12,451 bases of DNA from Actinomycetes bacterium (GCA_023432005.1 JAEYVF010000078.1:1-12451), one strand, 5' to 3'; positions 1 to 6,746 are shown, numbered from the stretch's first letter. Made by a program: numbers and translations. Notes: generated by a model not told the origin, from the letters alone.

Positions 1-1
1 C

Positions 2-1420
2 CCCGAGCTCGCCGCGATGGCCGAGGCCTCCGTGCGCGATCGCGGCCTCACGGCCGACGCCGCGATCTGGGAGGCGGCGGCCGGCTACGAGGAGGCGCTC
101 GCCGCGCTCGGCGGCCGCATGGCCGAGCGCGCGGCCGATCTGCGCGACGTGCGCGATCGCATCCGCGCCGAGCTCGCGGGCATCGAGCTCCCGGGCGTGC
201 CGGAGCGCACCGAGCCCTTCGTGCTCGTCGCGCGTGACCTCGCGCCCGCCGACACCGTGACGCTCGCCGACAGCGCGTGCGTCGCCCTCGTCACCGAGCT
301 CGGCGGCCCCACCTCGCACACGGCGATCATCGCCCGGGCGCTCGGGATGCCCGCCGTCGTGGGCGCCGCGGGAGCGTTGACCCTCGACGAGGTCGGCGTG
401 GTGCTCGTCGACGGCGACGCGGGCACGGTGGACCCGCATCCGGATGCTGACGCCGTCGCGCGCGCCTCGCAGCGCGCCGAGGCCGTCGCGTTCACCGGCC
501 GCGGGGCGACGGCCGATGACGTCGCCGTGCCGCTTCTCGCCAACGTCGGGGGTCCGGACGACGCCGCGGCCGCGGCCGCCGCGCGCGCGGAGGGCATCGG
601 CCTGTTCCGCACGGAGTTCTGCTTCCTCGACCGCCGCACGGCACCGAGCGTCGAGGAGCAGGTAGCCGCCTACCGCGGCGTGCTCGAGCCGTTCGCCGGG
701 CGCAAGGTCGTCGTGCGCACCCTCGACGCGGGCGCCGACAAACCCCTGCCGTTTGCGAACGACGACGCGGAGGAGAATCCCGCGCTGGGGGTGCGGGGGC
801 TGCGCGTCGCCCGTCGCAACCCGGGGCTGCTCGACGACCAGCTCGCGGCGCTCGCGCGCGCCGCATCCGCGTCGTCCGCCGAGGCGCAGGTCATGGCGCC
901 CATGGTCGCGACTCTCGAAGAGGCGCGCTCCTTCGCCGAGCGCTGTCGCGCGGCGGGGCTCGAGACCGTCGGCGTCATGATCGAGACGCCCTCGGCGGCG
1001 CTGCTCGCGGCCGAGCTCCTCGAGGTCGTCGACTTCGTGAGCCTCGGGACCAACGACCTCACGCAGTACACGATGGCGGCGGATCGCACGGTCGCCGACC
1101 TCGCGGAACTGAGCGACGCGTGGCAGCCGGCCGTGCTGCGCCTCATCGGCGCGGTCGGGGCGGCGGGCCGCGCTGCCGGCAAGCCCGTGGGCGTGTGCGG
1201 TGAGGCGGGGGGCGATCCCGAGCTGGCCCCCGTGCTCGTGGGGCTCGGGGCCACCTCGCTCTCGATGACACCGCGCGCGCTCGGCGCCGTCGCGGCGCGC
1301 CTCGCGGGCCTGACCCTCGACGACTGCCGCCGCGCCGCCGCGGCCGCGCTCGCCTCCGGCACGGCCCGGGATGCGCGCGCGGCGGCTGCCAGGGAGCTCG
1401 CATCCTCCCCGTCGCGCTGA
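2..1420 (+). CDS. ptsI: Phosphoenolpyruvate-protein phosphotransferase (PTS enzyme I), 5'-truncated by window edge
   Basis: Cytoplasmic enzyme I takes phosphate from PEP and passes it to HPr, starting the phosphorelay that drives PTS sugar uptake. The frame is open from base 2, so the start lies outside the window; 472 codons are visible. The phosphohistidine motif GGPTSHTAIIAR puts the active His at 317-319, where E. coli has His189, so about 85 N-terminal residues (part of the HPr-binding region) are missing. Further on are GLFRTEF, VRTLDAGADKPLPF, ENPALGVRGLR, MIETPSAA, SLGTNDLTQYTMAADR and VGVCGEAGG; the last contains the proton-donor Cys (codon 1196-1198, E. coli Cys502). All the key PEP-domain motifs are intact. 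The projected full length of about 555 residues fits actinobacterial EI. A hairpin lies just after the stop. No HPr or EII gene is in view. The other PEP-utilising enzymes (PEP synthase, PPDK) are excluded by domain order and size. Confidence 0.97.
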   Translation, partial: PELAAMAEASVRDRGLTADAAIWEAAAGYEEALAALGGRMAERAADLRDVRDRIRAELAGIELPGVPERTEPFVLVARDLAPADTVTLADSACVALVTELGGPTSHTAIIARALGMPAVVGAAGALTLDEVGVVLVDGDAGTVDPHPDADAVARASQRAEAVAFTGRGATADDVAVPLLANVGGPDDAAAAAAARAEGIGLFRTEFCFLDRRTAPSVEEQVAAYRGVLEPFAGRKVVVRTLDAGADKPLPFANDDAEENPALGVRGLRVARRNPGLLDDQLAALARAASASSAEAQVMAPMVATLEEARSFAERCRAAGLETVGVMIETPSAALLAAELLEVVDFVSLGTNDLTQYTMAADRTVADLAELSDAWQPAVLRLIGAVGAAGRAAGKPVGVCGEAGGDPELAPVLVGLGATSLSMTPRALGAVAARLAGLTLDDCRRAAAAALASGTARDARAAAARELASSPSR

Positions 1421-1427
1421 CGGCTGC

Positions 1428-1459
1428 GCGTCACCCCGGCGCGCGAGCCGGCGTGACGT
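1428..1459 (+). terminator. Hairpin after ptsI, probable terminator
   Basis: The left arm 1429-1440 pairs with the right arm 1447-1458 in 11 of 12 positions, with one C-C mismatch, plus a possible G-T pair at 1428/1459 and a 6-base loop. It starts 8 bases after the ptsI stop. There is no T-run, as is common for high-GC actinobacterial terminators. Its right arm directly abuts the -10 box of the next gene. Confidence 0.6.
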
Positions 1460-1470
1460 AGGGTCGGCAC
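1459..1470 (+). promoter_or_regulatory. Leaderless promoter -10 box for the perM-like gene
   Basis: TAGGGT (1459-1464) fits the actinobacterial TAnnnT -10 consensus and is followed by exactly six bases before the GTG start at 1471. Transcription would therefore begin at or next to the start codon. No Shine-Dalgarno sequence is present, which agrees with a leaderless message. No convincing -35 box is seen; that region falls inside the ptsI hairpin. Confidence 0.5.
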
Positions 1471-2703
1471 GTGACCCGCCGCCTCACCGTGCTGTTCTCG
1501 GCGTTCGAGGCACTCCTGGTCGCGGCCATCGGGGTCGCGATCCCGCTGCTGCTCGCGACGCTGCTGTGGGCGATCCACTTCGGCTTCGGGCCCGATTGGG
1601 CGGGCTTCTGGCGGGCGTCGGTCGACGTCTGGCTCATCGGCCACGGCGTCGACGTGACCTTCGTGCTCGACGAGACGACGGCCCTGCTGATCGGCGCCCC
1701 CGCAGGCACGGTCGTCATCGTCACGATCGCGGCGCTCGGCTTCGCGTTGCTTACGCTCGCACTCGGCGTGCGCGCGGGCGCCCGTGTCGCCGAGACGGGG
1801 CATCGGCTGCTCGGAGAGCTCACGGCGTTCGTGGTCTTCGGGGGCCTCTCGCTCCTGCTCACGCTCTCCGCCGTGCACCCCGCGGCGCGGCCGTCGCTCT
1901 GGCAAGGCACGCTGCTGCCCGCTGCTGTCTTCGGGGTCGGCCTCCTGCTCGGCGTGCTGCGGGCGGACGCCGATCGCGGCGTCACCGCGCACGGCCGGAT
2001 CGCCGCGTGGACAGCCCGCTGGGATCCGCGCGTGCGCGGCTCGGTCGCCGCCGCTCTCAAGGCGGGAGCGGCATCCGTGATGGTCGTGCTCGTCGCGAGC
2101 TCCCTCGCAGCGACCGTCGTGCTCGTGGTGGGCTACGCGCAGGTGATCCGTCTCTACGAGGCGCTGCATACCGAGGTGCTCGGCGGCGTCGTCGTCACTG
2201 CCGGGCAGTTCGCCTTCGTGCCGAACCTCGTCGTGTGGGTCGCGTCGTGGTTCGCGGGGCCCGGGTTCGCGCTCGGAACGGGATCGCTCGTGTCGCCGCT
2301 CGGCACCTCGGTCGGCCCGCTGCCCGCCGTGCCGATCCTCGGGGCGCTCCCGGCGGGCGACCTCGGCTTCGGGTTCGTCGGCCTCGCCGTGCCGATCGTC
2401 GCGGCGTTCCTCGCGGCCGCGGCCGTGCGGCCCGCGCTTCTGCGGGCCATCGGCGACGGATCGCGCCTCGCCTGGTCGGCGCTCGTCGCGGTCGCCGGGG
2501 GAGCGGCGGGCGGGGCCCTGCTCGGACTGCTCGCCGCGGCATCCGCGGGGTCGTTCGGCCCCGGCCGCTTCGCCGAGGTCGGGCCCGACGCGCTCGCGGT
2601 GGGCCTCGCATCCGGTTCCGAGTTCGCGCTCGGCCTCGCGCTCGGCCTCGCCGCGGGTGCGGTGACCCGGCGAGGCGCCCGCACGCCCCCTCCCTTCGCG
2701 TGA
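1471..2703 (+). CDS. perM: PerM/DUF6350-family polytopic membrane protein
   Basis: This is a 410-residue integral membrane protein with roughly nine hydrophobic segments (approximately residues 10-36, 76-98, 113-131, 148-165, 196-222, 234-256, 300-325, 335-360 and 380-400). The diagnostic stretch is around residues 251-285: PNLVVW, then GPGFALGTGSLVSPLGTSVG and LPAVPILGALP, which matches the conserved core I know from DUF6350 proteins. In Mycobacterium tuberculosis the family member PerM (Rv0955) sits directly before purN and purH, as here, and has been linked to cell division and persistence; that role is established there, not here. The GTG start at 1471 is chosen because it sits six bases after a TAGGGT box and begins a TTT/CTG-rich first membrane helix preceded by two arginines. 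The molecular activity is unknown. There is no similarity to transporter motifs that would support another call. Confidence 0.85.
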   Translation: MTRRLTVLFSAFEALLVAAIGVAIPLLLATLLWAIHFGFGPDWAGFWRASVDVWLIGHGVDVTFVLDETTALLIGAPAGTVVIVTIAALGFALLTLALGVRAGARVAETGHRLLGELTAFVVFGGLSLLLTLSAVHPAARPSLWQGTLLPAAVFGVGLLLGVLRADADRGVTAHGRIAAWTARWDPRVRGSVAAALKAGAASVMVVLVASSLAATVVLVVGYAQVIRLYEALHTEVLGGVVVTAGQFAFVPNLVVWVASWFAGPGFALGTGSLVSPLGTSVGPLPAVPILGALPAGDLGFGFVGLAVPIVAAFLAAAAVRPALLRAIGDGSRLAWSALVAVAGGAAGGALLGLLAAASAGSFGPGRFAEVGPDALAVGLASGSEFALGLALGLAAGAVTRRGARTPPPFA

Positions 2704-2727
2704 GGCCGGCCAGCCCGAGACCGCGAG

Positions 2728-2739
2728 TAGGCTGGGCGG
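2728..2739 (+). promoter_or_regulatory. Leaderless promoter -10 box for purN
   Basis: TAGGCT (2728-2733) lies exactly six bases before the GTG start of purN at 2740, the same geometry as in front of the upstream perM gene. No Shine-Dalgarno sequence is visible. This suggests purN-purH can be transcribed on its own, separately from perM, whose stop is only 36 bases upstream. No good -35 box is seen. Confidence 0.5.
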
Positions 2740-3327
2740 GTGCTGCGGGTCGTCGTCCTCATCTCCGGGGGCGGATCCAACCTCCGCGCCCTGCTCGAAG
2801 CCGCGCAGGATGCCGAGTTCCCCGCGCGCGTCGTCGCGGTCGGGGCCGACCGCCAGGCCGACGGGCTCGGTCACGCGGAGATCTTCGGCATCCCGAGCTT
2901 CGTCGTGCCGTTCTCCTCGTTCGACTCGCGCGAGGCGTGGGGCGACGAGTTGCTCGCGCAACTGCGTGAGTGGGAGCCCGACCTCGTCGTGCTCTCGGGC
3001 CTCATGCGGCTGCTGCCCCGGCAGGTCGTGGCCGAGTACGGCCCCGCGATCATCAACACCCACCCCGCCTACCTGCCCGAGTTCCCGGGCGCGCACGGCG
3101 TGCGCGACGCCCTCGCCGCCGGGGTCGACCAGACCGGCGCGAGCGTCATCGTGGTCGACGACGGCGTCGACACCGGACCGATCCTCGCCCAGCGTCGGGT
3201 GCCGATCGAACCGGGCGACACCGAAGCCACCCTCCACGAGCGCATCAAGCCCGTCGAGCGCGAGCTGCTCATCCAGACCGTGCGCGACATCGCCGACGGC
3301 GCCATCGACCTCAAGGAGTACGCATGA
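2740..3327 (+). CDS. purN: Phosphoribosylglycinamide formyltransferase (GAR transformylase)
   Basis: This cytoplasmic enzyme of de novo purine synthesis transfers a formyl group from 10-formyl-tetrahydrofolate to GAR, giving FGAR. The 195-residue length is normal for PurN. The phosphate-binding loop SGGGSNL is at residues 9-15. The catalytic triad is intact and falls on the same numbers as in E. coli: Asn106 and His108 in INTHPAYLPEFPGAHG, and Asp144 in DDGVDTGP. That exact numbering also supports the GTG start at 2740, which has a TAGGCT box six bases upstream and no Shine-Dalgarno sequence, so the message is probably leaderless. The stop codon overlaps the purH start (ATGA), indicating translational coupling. 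PurU and the methionyl-tRNA formyltransferase are excluded by length and by the lack of extra domains. Confidence 0.97.
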   Translation: MLRVVVLISGGGSNLRALLEAAQDAEFPARVVAVGADRQADGLGHAEIFGIPSFVVPFSSFDSREAWGDELLAQLREWEPDLVVLSGLMRLLPRQVVAEYGPAIINTHPAYLPEFPGAHGVRDALAAGVDQTGASVIVVDDGVDTGPILAQRRVPIEPGDTEATLHERIKPVERELLIQTVRDIADGAIDLKEYA

Positions 3328-4910
3328 GCGGCCCCGCCATCGACCCCGCCCTCTACCGCGAGCGCGACCGCGTGCCGATCCGGCGCGCCCTCGTCGCGGT
3401 TTCCGACAAGACCGGTCTCGTCGACCTCGCGCGCGCGCTCGCCGATGCCGACGTCGAGATCGTCTCGACGGGAGGCACCGCGAAGGCGATCGCCGACGCC
3501 GGCATCCCCGTGACCCAGATCGGCGATCTGACGGGCTTCCCCGAGCATCTCGACGGGCGTGTGCGCACGCTGCACCCCAAGGTGCACTCGGGCCTGCTCG
3601 CCGACCTGCGCCTCGAGAGCCACGAGGCCGAGCTCGCGAGCTTCGGCATCGAGCCGTTCGAGCTCGTCGTCGTCAACCTGTACCCGTTCGCCGAGACGGT
3701 CGCGTCGGGCGCCGCCCCGGATGCCGTGATCGAGCAGATCGACATCGGCGGGCCCGCGATGGTGCGCGCCTCGGCGAAGAACCACGCCAACGTCGCCGTC
3801 GTCGTGTCTCCCGCGCGCTACCCCGACGTCATGCACGCGCTCGAGGTCGGTGGCACGACGCTCGCCGAGCGACGCGAGCTCGCCCGGGAGGCGTTCCGGC
3901 ACACGGCCGGCTACGACGTCGCCGTGGCGAGCTGGATCGGCAACGTCGTCGCGCCGGACGATGCGGGCTCGGGCTTCCCCGGTTGGACCGGGGCGACCTG
4001 GTCGCGCGCCGAGGTGCTGCGCTACGGCGAGAACGCGCACCAGAGCGCCGCGCTCTACCGCTCGCCCCAGGGGCGCGGGATCGCGCAGGCCCGGCAGCTG
4101 CAGGGCAAGGAGATGTCGTACAACAACTACGTCGATGCGGATGCCGCCCTGCGCGCCGCGTACGACCACGAGGGCCCCGCGGTCGCGATCATCAAGCACG
4201 CGAACCCGTGCGGGATCGCGACGGCCGCGACGATCGCCGAGGCGCACGCGCTCGCACACGCGTGCGACCCCGTGTCGGCGTACGGCGGCGTCATCGCCGC
4301 GAACCGGCCGCTCACGCGCGAGGCGGCGGAGTCGATCGCACCCATCTTCACCGAGGTCGTCGTCGCGCCCGGCTTCGACGAGGGCGCCCTCGAGGTGCTC
4401 GCGGGCAAGAAGAACCTGCGCCTCCTCGAGCTCCCGGCCGACTACGCGCCCGGGGTCACCGAGCTGCGTCAGATCTCCGGCGGCCTCCTGCTGCAGCAGG
4501 CCGACCACCACTTCGCGCCCGCGCCCCAGTGGAAGCTCGCGGCGGGCGAGCCCGCCGACTCCACCACCCTCGCCGACCTCGAGTTCGCGTGGCGCGCGGT
4601 GCGGGCCGTCAAGTCGAATGCGATCCTGCTCGCCTCGGGCGGCGCATCCGTCGGCGTCGGCATGGGTCAGGTGAACCGCGTGGACTCGTGCAAGCTGGCG
4701 GTCGAGCGGGCGGGGGAGCGGGCCGCGGGATCGGTCGCGGCGTCCGACGCGTTCTTCCCGTTCGACGACGGCCCGCGCATCCTGCTCGAGGCCGGGGTGA
4801 CGGCGATCGTGCAGCCCGGCGGCTCCATCCGCGACGAGGACGTCATCGCGGCCTGTCGTGAATACGGTGTGACCCTCTACCTCACGGGCGAGCGGCACTT
4901 CTTCCACTGA
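3324..4910 (+). CDS. purH: Bifunctional AICAR formyltransferase / IMP cyclohydrolase
   Basis: PurH performs the last two steps of IMP synthesis: formylation of AICAR with 10-formyl-tetrahydrofolate, then ring closure. The 528 residues hold both domains. The N-terminal MGS-like cyclohydrolase domain (about 18-200) shows SDKTGL (27-32), STGGT (48-52), RTLHPKVHSGLL (81-92) and IDIGGPAMVRASAKNH. The C-terminal transformylase domain (about 225-528) shows LRYGENAHQ (232-240), the catalytic Lys-His pair in KHANPCG (Lys291, His292), VKSNAI, QPGGSIRDEDVI and the family's typical ending TGERHFFH. The ATG at 3324 overlaps the purN stop and has AAGGAG at 3313-3318, five bases away, inside purN. A strong bidirectional hairpin follows the stop. 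No key residue is missing. Confidence 0.98.
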   Translation: MSGPAIDPALYRERDRVPIRRALVAVSDKTGLVDLARALADADVEIVSTGGTAKAIADAGIPVTQIGDLTGFPEHLDGRVRTLHPKVHSGLLADLRLESHEAELASFGIEPFELVVVNLYPFAETVASGAAPDAVIEQIDIGGPAMVRASAKNHANVAVVVSPARYPDVMHALEVGGTTLAERRELAREAFRHTAGYDVAVASWIGNVVAPDDAGSGFPGWTGATWSRAEVLRYGENAHQSAALYRSPQGRGIAQARQLQGKEMSYNNYVDADAALRAAYDHEGPAVAIIKHANPCGIATAATIAEAHALAHACDPVSAYGGVIAANRPLTREAAESIAPIFTEVVVAPGFDEGALEVLAGKKNLRLLELPADYAPGVTELRQISGGLLLQQADHHFAPAPQWKLAAGEPADSTTLADLEFAWRAVRAVKSNAILLASGGASVGVGMGQVNRVDSCKLAVERAGERAAGSVAASDAFFPFDDGPRILLEAGVTAIVQPGGSIRDEDVIAACREYGVTLYLTGERHFFH

Positions 4911-4918
4911 GTCCTGAA

Positions 4919-4957
4919 CGCAGAACGCCCGCCCGGGGACCGGGCGGGCGTTCTGCG
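4919..4957. terminator. Bidirectional hairpin terminator between convergent purH and permease genes
   Basis: A perfect 18-bp inverted repeat (4919-4936 with 4940-4957, starting CGCAGAACGCCC) encloses a 3-base loop GGA. It lies 8 bases after the purH stop and 10 bases after the permease stop on the other strand. There is no T-run on either side, but the stem is long, GC-rich and symmetrical, so it can act on transcripts from both directions. Confidence 0.88.
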
Positions 4958-4967
4958 TGAGGTGCGG

Positions 4968-6371
4968 CTATGCGAAGAGCGCCTCGAGCGGGCCGCGCGC
5001 GAAGTAGAGCACGAAGCCGGCCGCCACCACCCACAGGAGCGGATGGATCGTCTTGGCCTTGCCGCTGAGCGCGTTGACGACGACCCAGGCCACGAAGCCC
5101 GCGCCGATGCCGTTCGCGATCGAGTAGGTCAGCGGCATGACGGTCGCCGTGAGGAACACGGGCAGCAGCACGCGGAAGTCGCCGAAGTCGATGTGGCGGA
5201 TCTGCGACAGCATCATCGCGCCGACGAGCACGAGCGCGGCAGCCGCGACCGAGCCCGGCACGAGCGAGGTGATGGGCGTGATGAACATGGCGAGCAGGAA
5301 CAGCACACCCGTCACGACGTTCGCGAAGCCCGTGCGGGCGCCCTCGCCGATGCCGGAGCCCGACTCGATGAAGACGGTCGAGGACGACGAGGACGTCGCA
5401 CCGCCGACGACCGCGCCGACACCCTCGACGATGAGCGCCGACTTGATGCGCGGGAAGTCGCCCTTCGCGTCGGCGAGGTCGGCCTCCTTCGCGAGGCCCG
5501 TCATCGTGCCCATCGCGTCGAAGAAGTTCGAGAACACGAGGGTGAAGACGAACATGATGAGGGCGACGACGCCGACCTTGCCGAGGTCGAAGCCGAAATC
5601 GATCGCGCCGATGAGGCTCAGGTCGGGGAGGCTCACGAAGCCGGCCTCGAAGCCGAAGCTCAGCCCGAAGGGCCAGATGAGGTTGAGCAGCGCAGCGAGC
5701 AGGGTGCCCGCGACGAGGGCGATCAGGATGGCGCCCTTCACCTTGAGGGCGATGAGCACGCCGCCGAGCAGGAGCGTGACGACGAAGACGAGCGTCGCGA
5801 GCGAGGCGATCGATCCGCCCTCGCCGAGGTCGACCGGCGGCGAGCCGACGCCCGTCGCCGTGACGAAGCCCGAGTTCACGAAGCCGATGAACGCGATGAA
5901 GAGGCCGATGCCGACCGTGATCGCGAGCTTCAGCTGCACGGGCACGGCGTCGAAGATGAGCTTCCGGAGGCCGGTGGCGGCGAGGAGCACGATGATGAGG
6001 CCGTTGATGACGACGAGCGCCATCGCCTCCGGCCACGACACCTGGCCCACGACCGTGAAGGCGAGGAAGGCGTTGATGCCGAGGCCCGCGGCGAACGCGA
6101 ACGGCAGGCGCGTGACGATGCCGAACAGGATCGTCATGACGCCCGCGGTGAGCGCGGTGCTCGCGGCGACGGCCGAGTGGGCGAGCGTGTCGCCGTTCAC
6201 GTCGGGGGTGCTCAGGATCAGCGGGTTGAGGATCACGATGTAGGCCATCGTCACGAAGGTGACGACACCGCCTCGGATCTCGGTGCCGAGCGAGGATCCG
6301 CGCTCGGTGATCTGGAAGAAGCGGTCGAGGGCGTTCTTGGGTTGAGTGGTGGTGGGCGTCGTCGTGGACAT
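4968..6371 (-). CDS. NCS2-family purine permease (AzgA/PbuG-like)
   Basis: This 467-residue, very hydrophobic protein belongs to the nucleobase-cation symporter 2 superfamily, AzgA branch (COG2252), which brings adenine, guanine or hypoxanthine across the cytoplasmic membrane, typically with protons. Branch-typical motifs are GTEIRGGVVTFVTMAYI followed by VILNP (residues 29-50), AAGLGINAFLAFT (94-106), FFDAMGTMTG (283-292) and a Ser-rich region at 325-348 that contains TVFIESGSGIGEG and RTG, matching the substrate-binding segment of AzgA-type proteins. About 12-14 membrane segments fit the length. The ATG at 6371 has GGAG four bases upstream on the minus strand and begins a hydrophilic Thr-rich tail. 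It is convergent with purH across a shared terminator, which puts de novo purine synthesis and probable purine uptake side by side. The exact substrate cannot be told from the sequence; the xanthine/uracil branch (UraA/XanQ) is a poorer match. Confidence 0.93.
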   Translation of the reverse strand: MSTTTPTTTQPKNALDRFFQITERGSSLGTEIRGGVVTFVTMAYIVILNPLILSTPDVNGDTLAHSAVAASTALTAGVMTILFGIVTRLPFAFAAGLGINAFLAFTVVGQVSWPEAMALVVINGLIIVLLAATGLRKLIFDAVPVQLKLAITVGIGLFIAFIGFVNSGFVTATGVGSPPVDLGEGGSIASLATLVFVVTLLLGGVLIALKVKGAILIALVAGTLLAALLNLIWPFGLSFGFEAGFVSLPDLSLIGAIDFGFDLGKVGVVALIMFVFTLVFSNFFDAMGTMTGLAKEADLADAKGDFPRIKSALIVEGVGAVVGGATSSSSSTVFIESGSGIGEGARTGFANVVTGVLFLLAMFITPITSLVPGSVAAAALVLVGAMMLSQIRHIDFGDFRVLLPVFLTATVMPLTYSIANGIGAGFVAWVVVNALSGKAKTIHPLLWVVAAGFVLYFARGPLEALFA

Positions 6372-6421
6372 GCTGCTCCGGGGCTGGCTCGAGTGATGGG
6401 AGCGTCGGGGCTCCGCCGCCG

Positions 6422-6427
6422 AGTCTA
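6422..6427 (-). promoter_or_regulatory. Possible -10 box for the purine permease
   Basis: Read on the minus strand this is TAGACT, a TAnnnT -10 box, about 50 bases before the permease ATG. The predicted 5' leader of about 45 bases contains a 5-bp stem (6399-6403 with 6410-6414). The leader is too short and lacks the conserved loops for a purine riboswitch. No strong -35 box is seen. Confidence 0.35.
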
Positions 6428-6468
6428 GGACCGCGGCTCATCCGCGCAGCGACGGCGCGCATGTGCTG

Positions 6469-6498
6469 TTGCGGCGTCAGTGGATGCGGGCATAGTCT
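6469..6498 (+). promoter_or_regulatory. Promoter candidate for leader ORF and ABC exporter operon
   Basis: TTGCGG (6469-6474) and TAGTCT (6493-6498) are separated by 18 bases, a fair housekeeping-sigma promoter. Transcription would start near 6505, giving about 50 bases before the short ORF at 6555 and a leader of about 240 bases before the ABC gene at 6747. Confidence 0.45.
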
Positions 6499-6554
6499 GT
6501 AGGGCTGCTCGGGCACCCTCCGGGCGGTTCACGCTCGCACAACGAGGAGGCATC

Positions 6555-6632
6555 ATGACGAACACCGGTATCACGCGCGCTGTCTTCGCCGCGACTCCGG
6601 CCGCCGTCGCCGTCCTCTCCCGGCGACCGTAG
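6555..6632 (+). CDS. Candidate 25-residue leader peptide upstream of ABC exporter
   Basis: An ATG at 6555 is preceded by GAGGAGG (6544-6550), the best Shine-Dalgarno sequence in the window apart from that of the second ABC gene. It opens 25 codons ending at TAG (6630-6632). The peptide begins MTNTGITR, continues with a short hydrophobic Ala/Val-rich stretch and ends SRRP before the stop. 21 of 25 codons end in G or C, which is near gene-like. It lies between a plausible promoter and the ABC gene, with a hairpin starting 27 bases after its stop. Short translated leaders before multidrug ABC genes are known (for example bmrB before bmrCD in Bacillus subtilis), so a ribosome-sensing role is reasonable inference. 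Alternatives are a chance ORF, or the leftover start of a secreted protein, since the N-terminus looks like the beginning of a signal peptide. Confidence 0.4.
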   Translation: MTNTGITRAVFAATPAAVAVLSRRP

Positions 6633-6658
6633 CGGCACCGCCCGCCCGCCTCTTCTCC

Positions 6659-6690
6659 GACGGATCCGCGTCGTCCGGAATCCGTCCCCC
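6659..6690 (+). promoter_or_regulatory. Attenuator-like hairpin in the ABC exporter leader
   Basis: GACGGAT (6659-6665) pairs perfectly with ATCCGTC (6680-6686). After one bulged A the stem continues with CCG (6666-6668) against CGG (6676-6678), leaving a 7-base loop. A pyrimidine tract CCCCCTTCCTT follows. The arm GACGG can also pair with CCGTC at 6604-6608 or 6610-6614 inside the short ORF, so ribosome position there could switch the fold. It resembles an attenuator but has no true T-run. Confidence 0.3.
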
Positions 6691-6710
6691 TTCCTTCGCG
6701 TTCCACCTTC

Positions 6711-6725
6711 CGTGCGTTCCGCACG
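6711..6725 (+). repeat. Small hairpin before the ABC gene start
   Basis: CGTGCG (6711-6716) pairs with CGCACG (6720-6725) around a TTC loop, ending 21 bases before the ATG of the first ABC gene. It is short but GC-rich and could influence access to that start, which lacks a Shine-Dalgarno sequence. Confidence 0.3.
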
Positions 6726-6746
6726 CGTCCGACCCCGGGTCCCTTC

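Larger units (their letters stand above)
6372..6746. other. Divergent intergenic region between permease and ABC exporter
   Basis: This 375-base spacer has no large gene. It holds the minus-strand permease promoter (about 6422-6427), a plus-strand promoter candidate (6469-6498), a 25-codon ORF with strong ribosome binding site (6555-6632), a bulged hairpin (6659-6686) and a small hairpin (6711-6725). The segment 6633-6746 is rich in C and T, uses more T at third positions than the flanking genes when read in frame, and contains no TA dinucleotide, so a second TAnnnT promoter just before the ABC gene is excluded. Confidence 0.7.

Noticed and set aside
436..447. 12-bp palindrome in ptsI as an attachment or operator site
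   Set aside because: It lies inside coding sequence and is fully explained by two adjacent copies of the over-represented GCATCC/GGATGC hexamer.
670..3237. Very long minus-strand open frame (855 codons) across ptsI, perM and purN
   Set aside because: It is antisense to three well-recognised genes, its translation is Arg/Glu/Asp-rich low-complexity sequence with no motifs, and such shadow frames are expected at this GC content. The same holds for 3069-4907 and 8504-10429 on the minus strand.
4962..6428. Long plus-strand open frame opposite the purine permease
   Set aside because: The translation is a low-complexity run of Asp, Glu, Arg and His, typical of a frame antisense to a membrane protein gene; the minus strand carries a clear NCS2 permease.
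6372..6430. Purine riboswitch in the permease leader
   Set aside because: The predicted leader is about 45 bases, shorter than the aptamer, and lacks the conserved loop sequences; only a 5-bp stem is present.
6469..6498. WhiB7-type resistance promoter before the ABC exporter
   Set aside because: There is no AT-rich block just upstream of the -35 box, which WhiB7 targets require.
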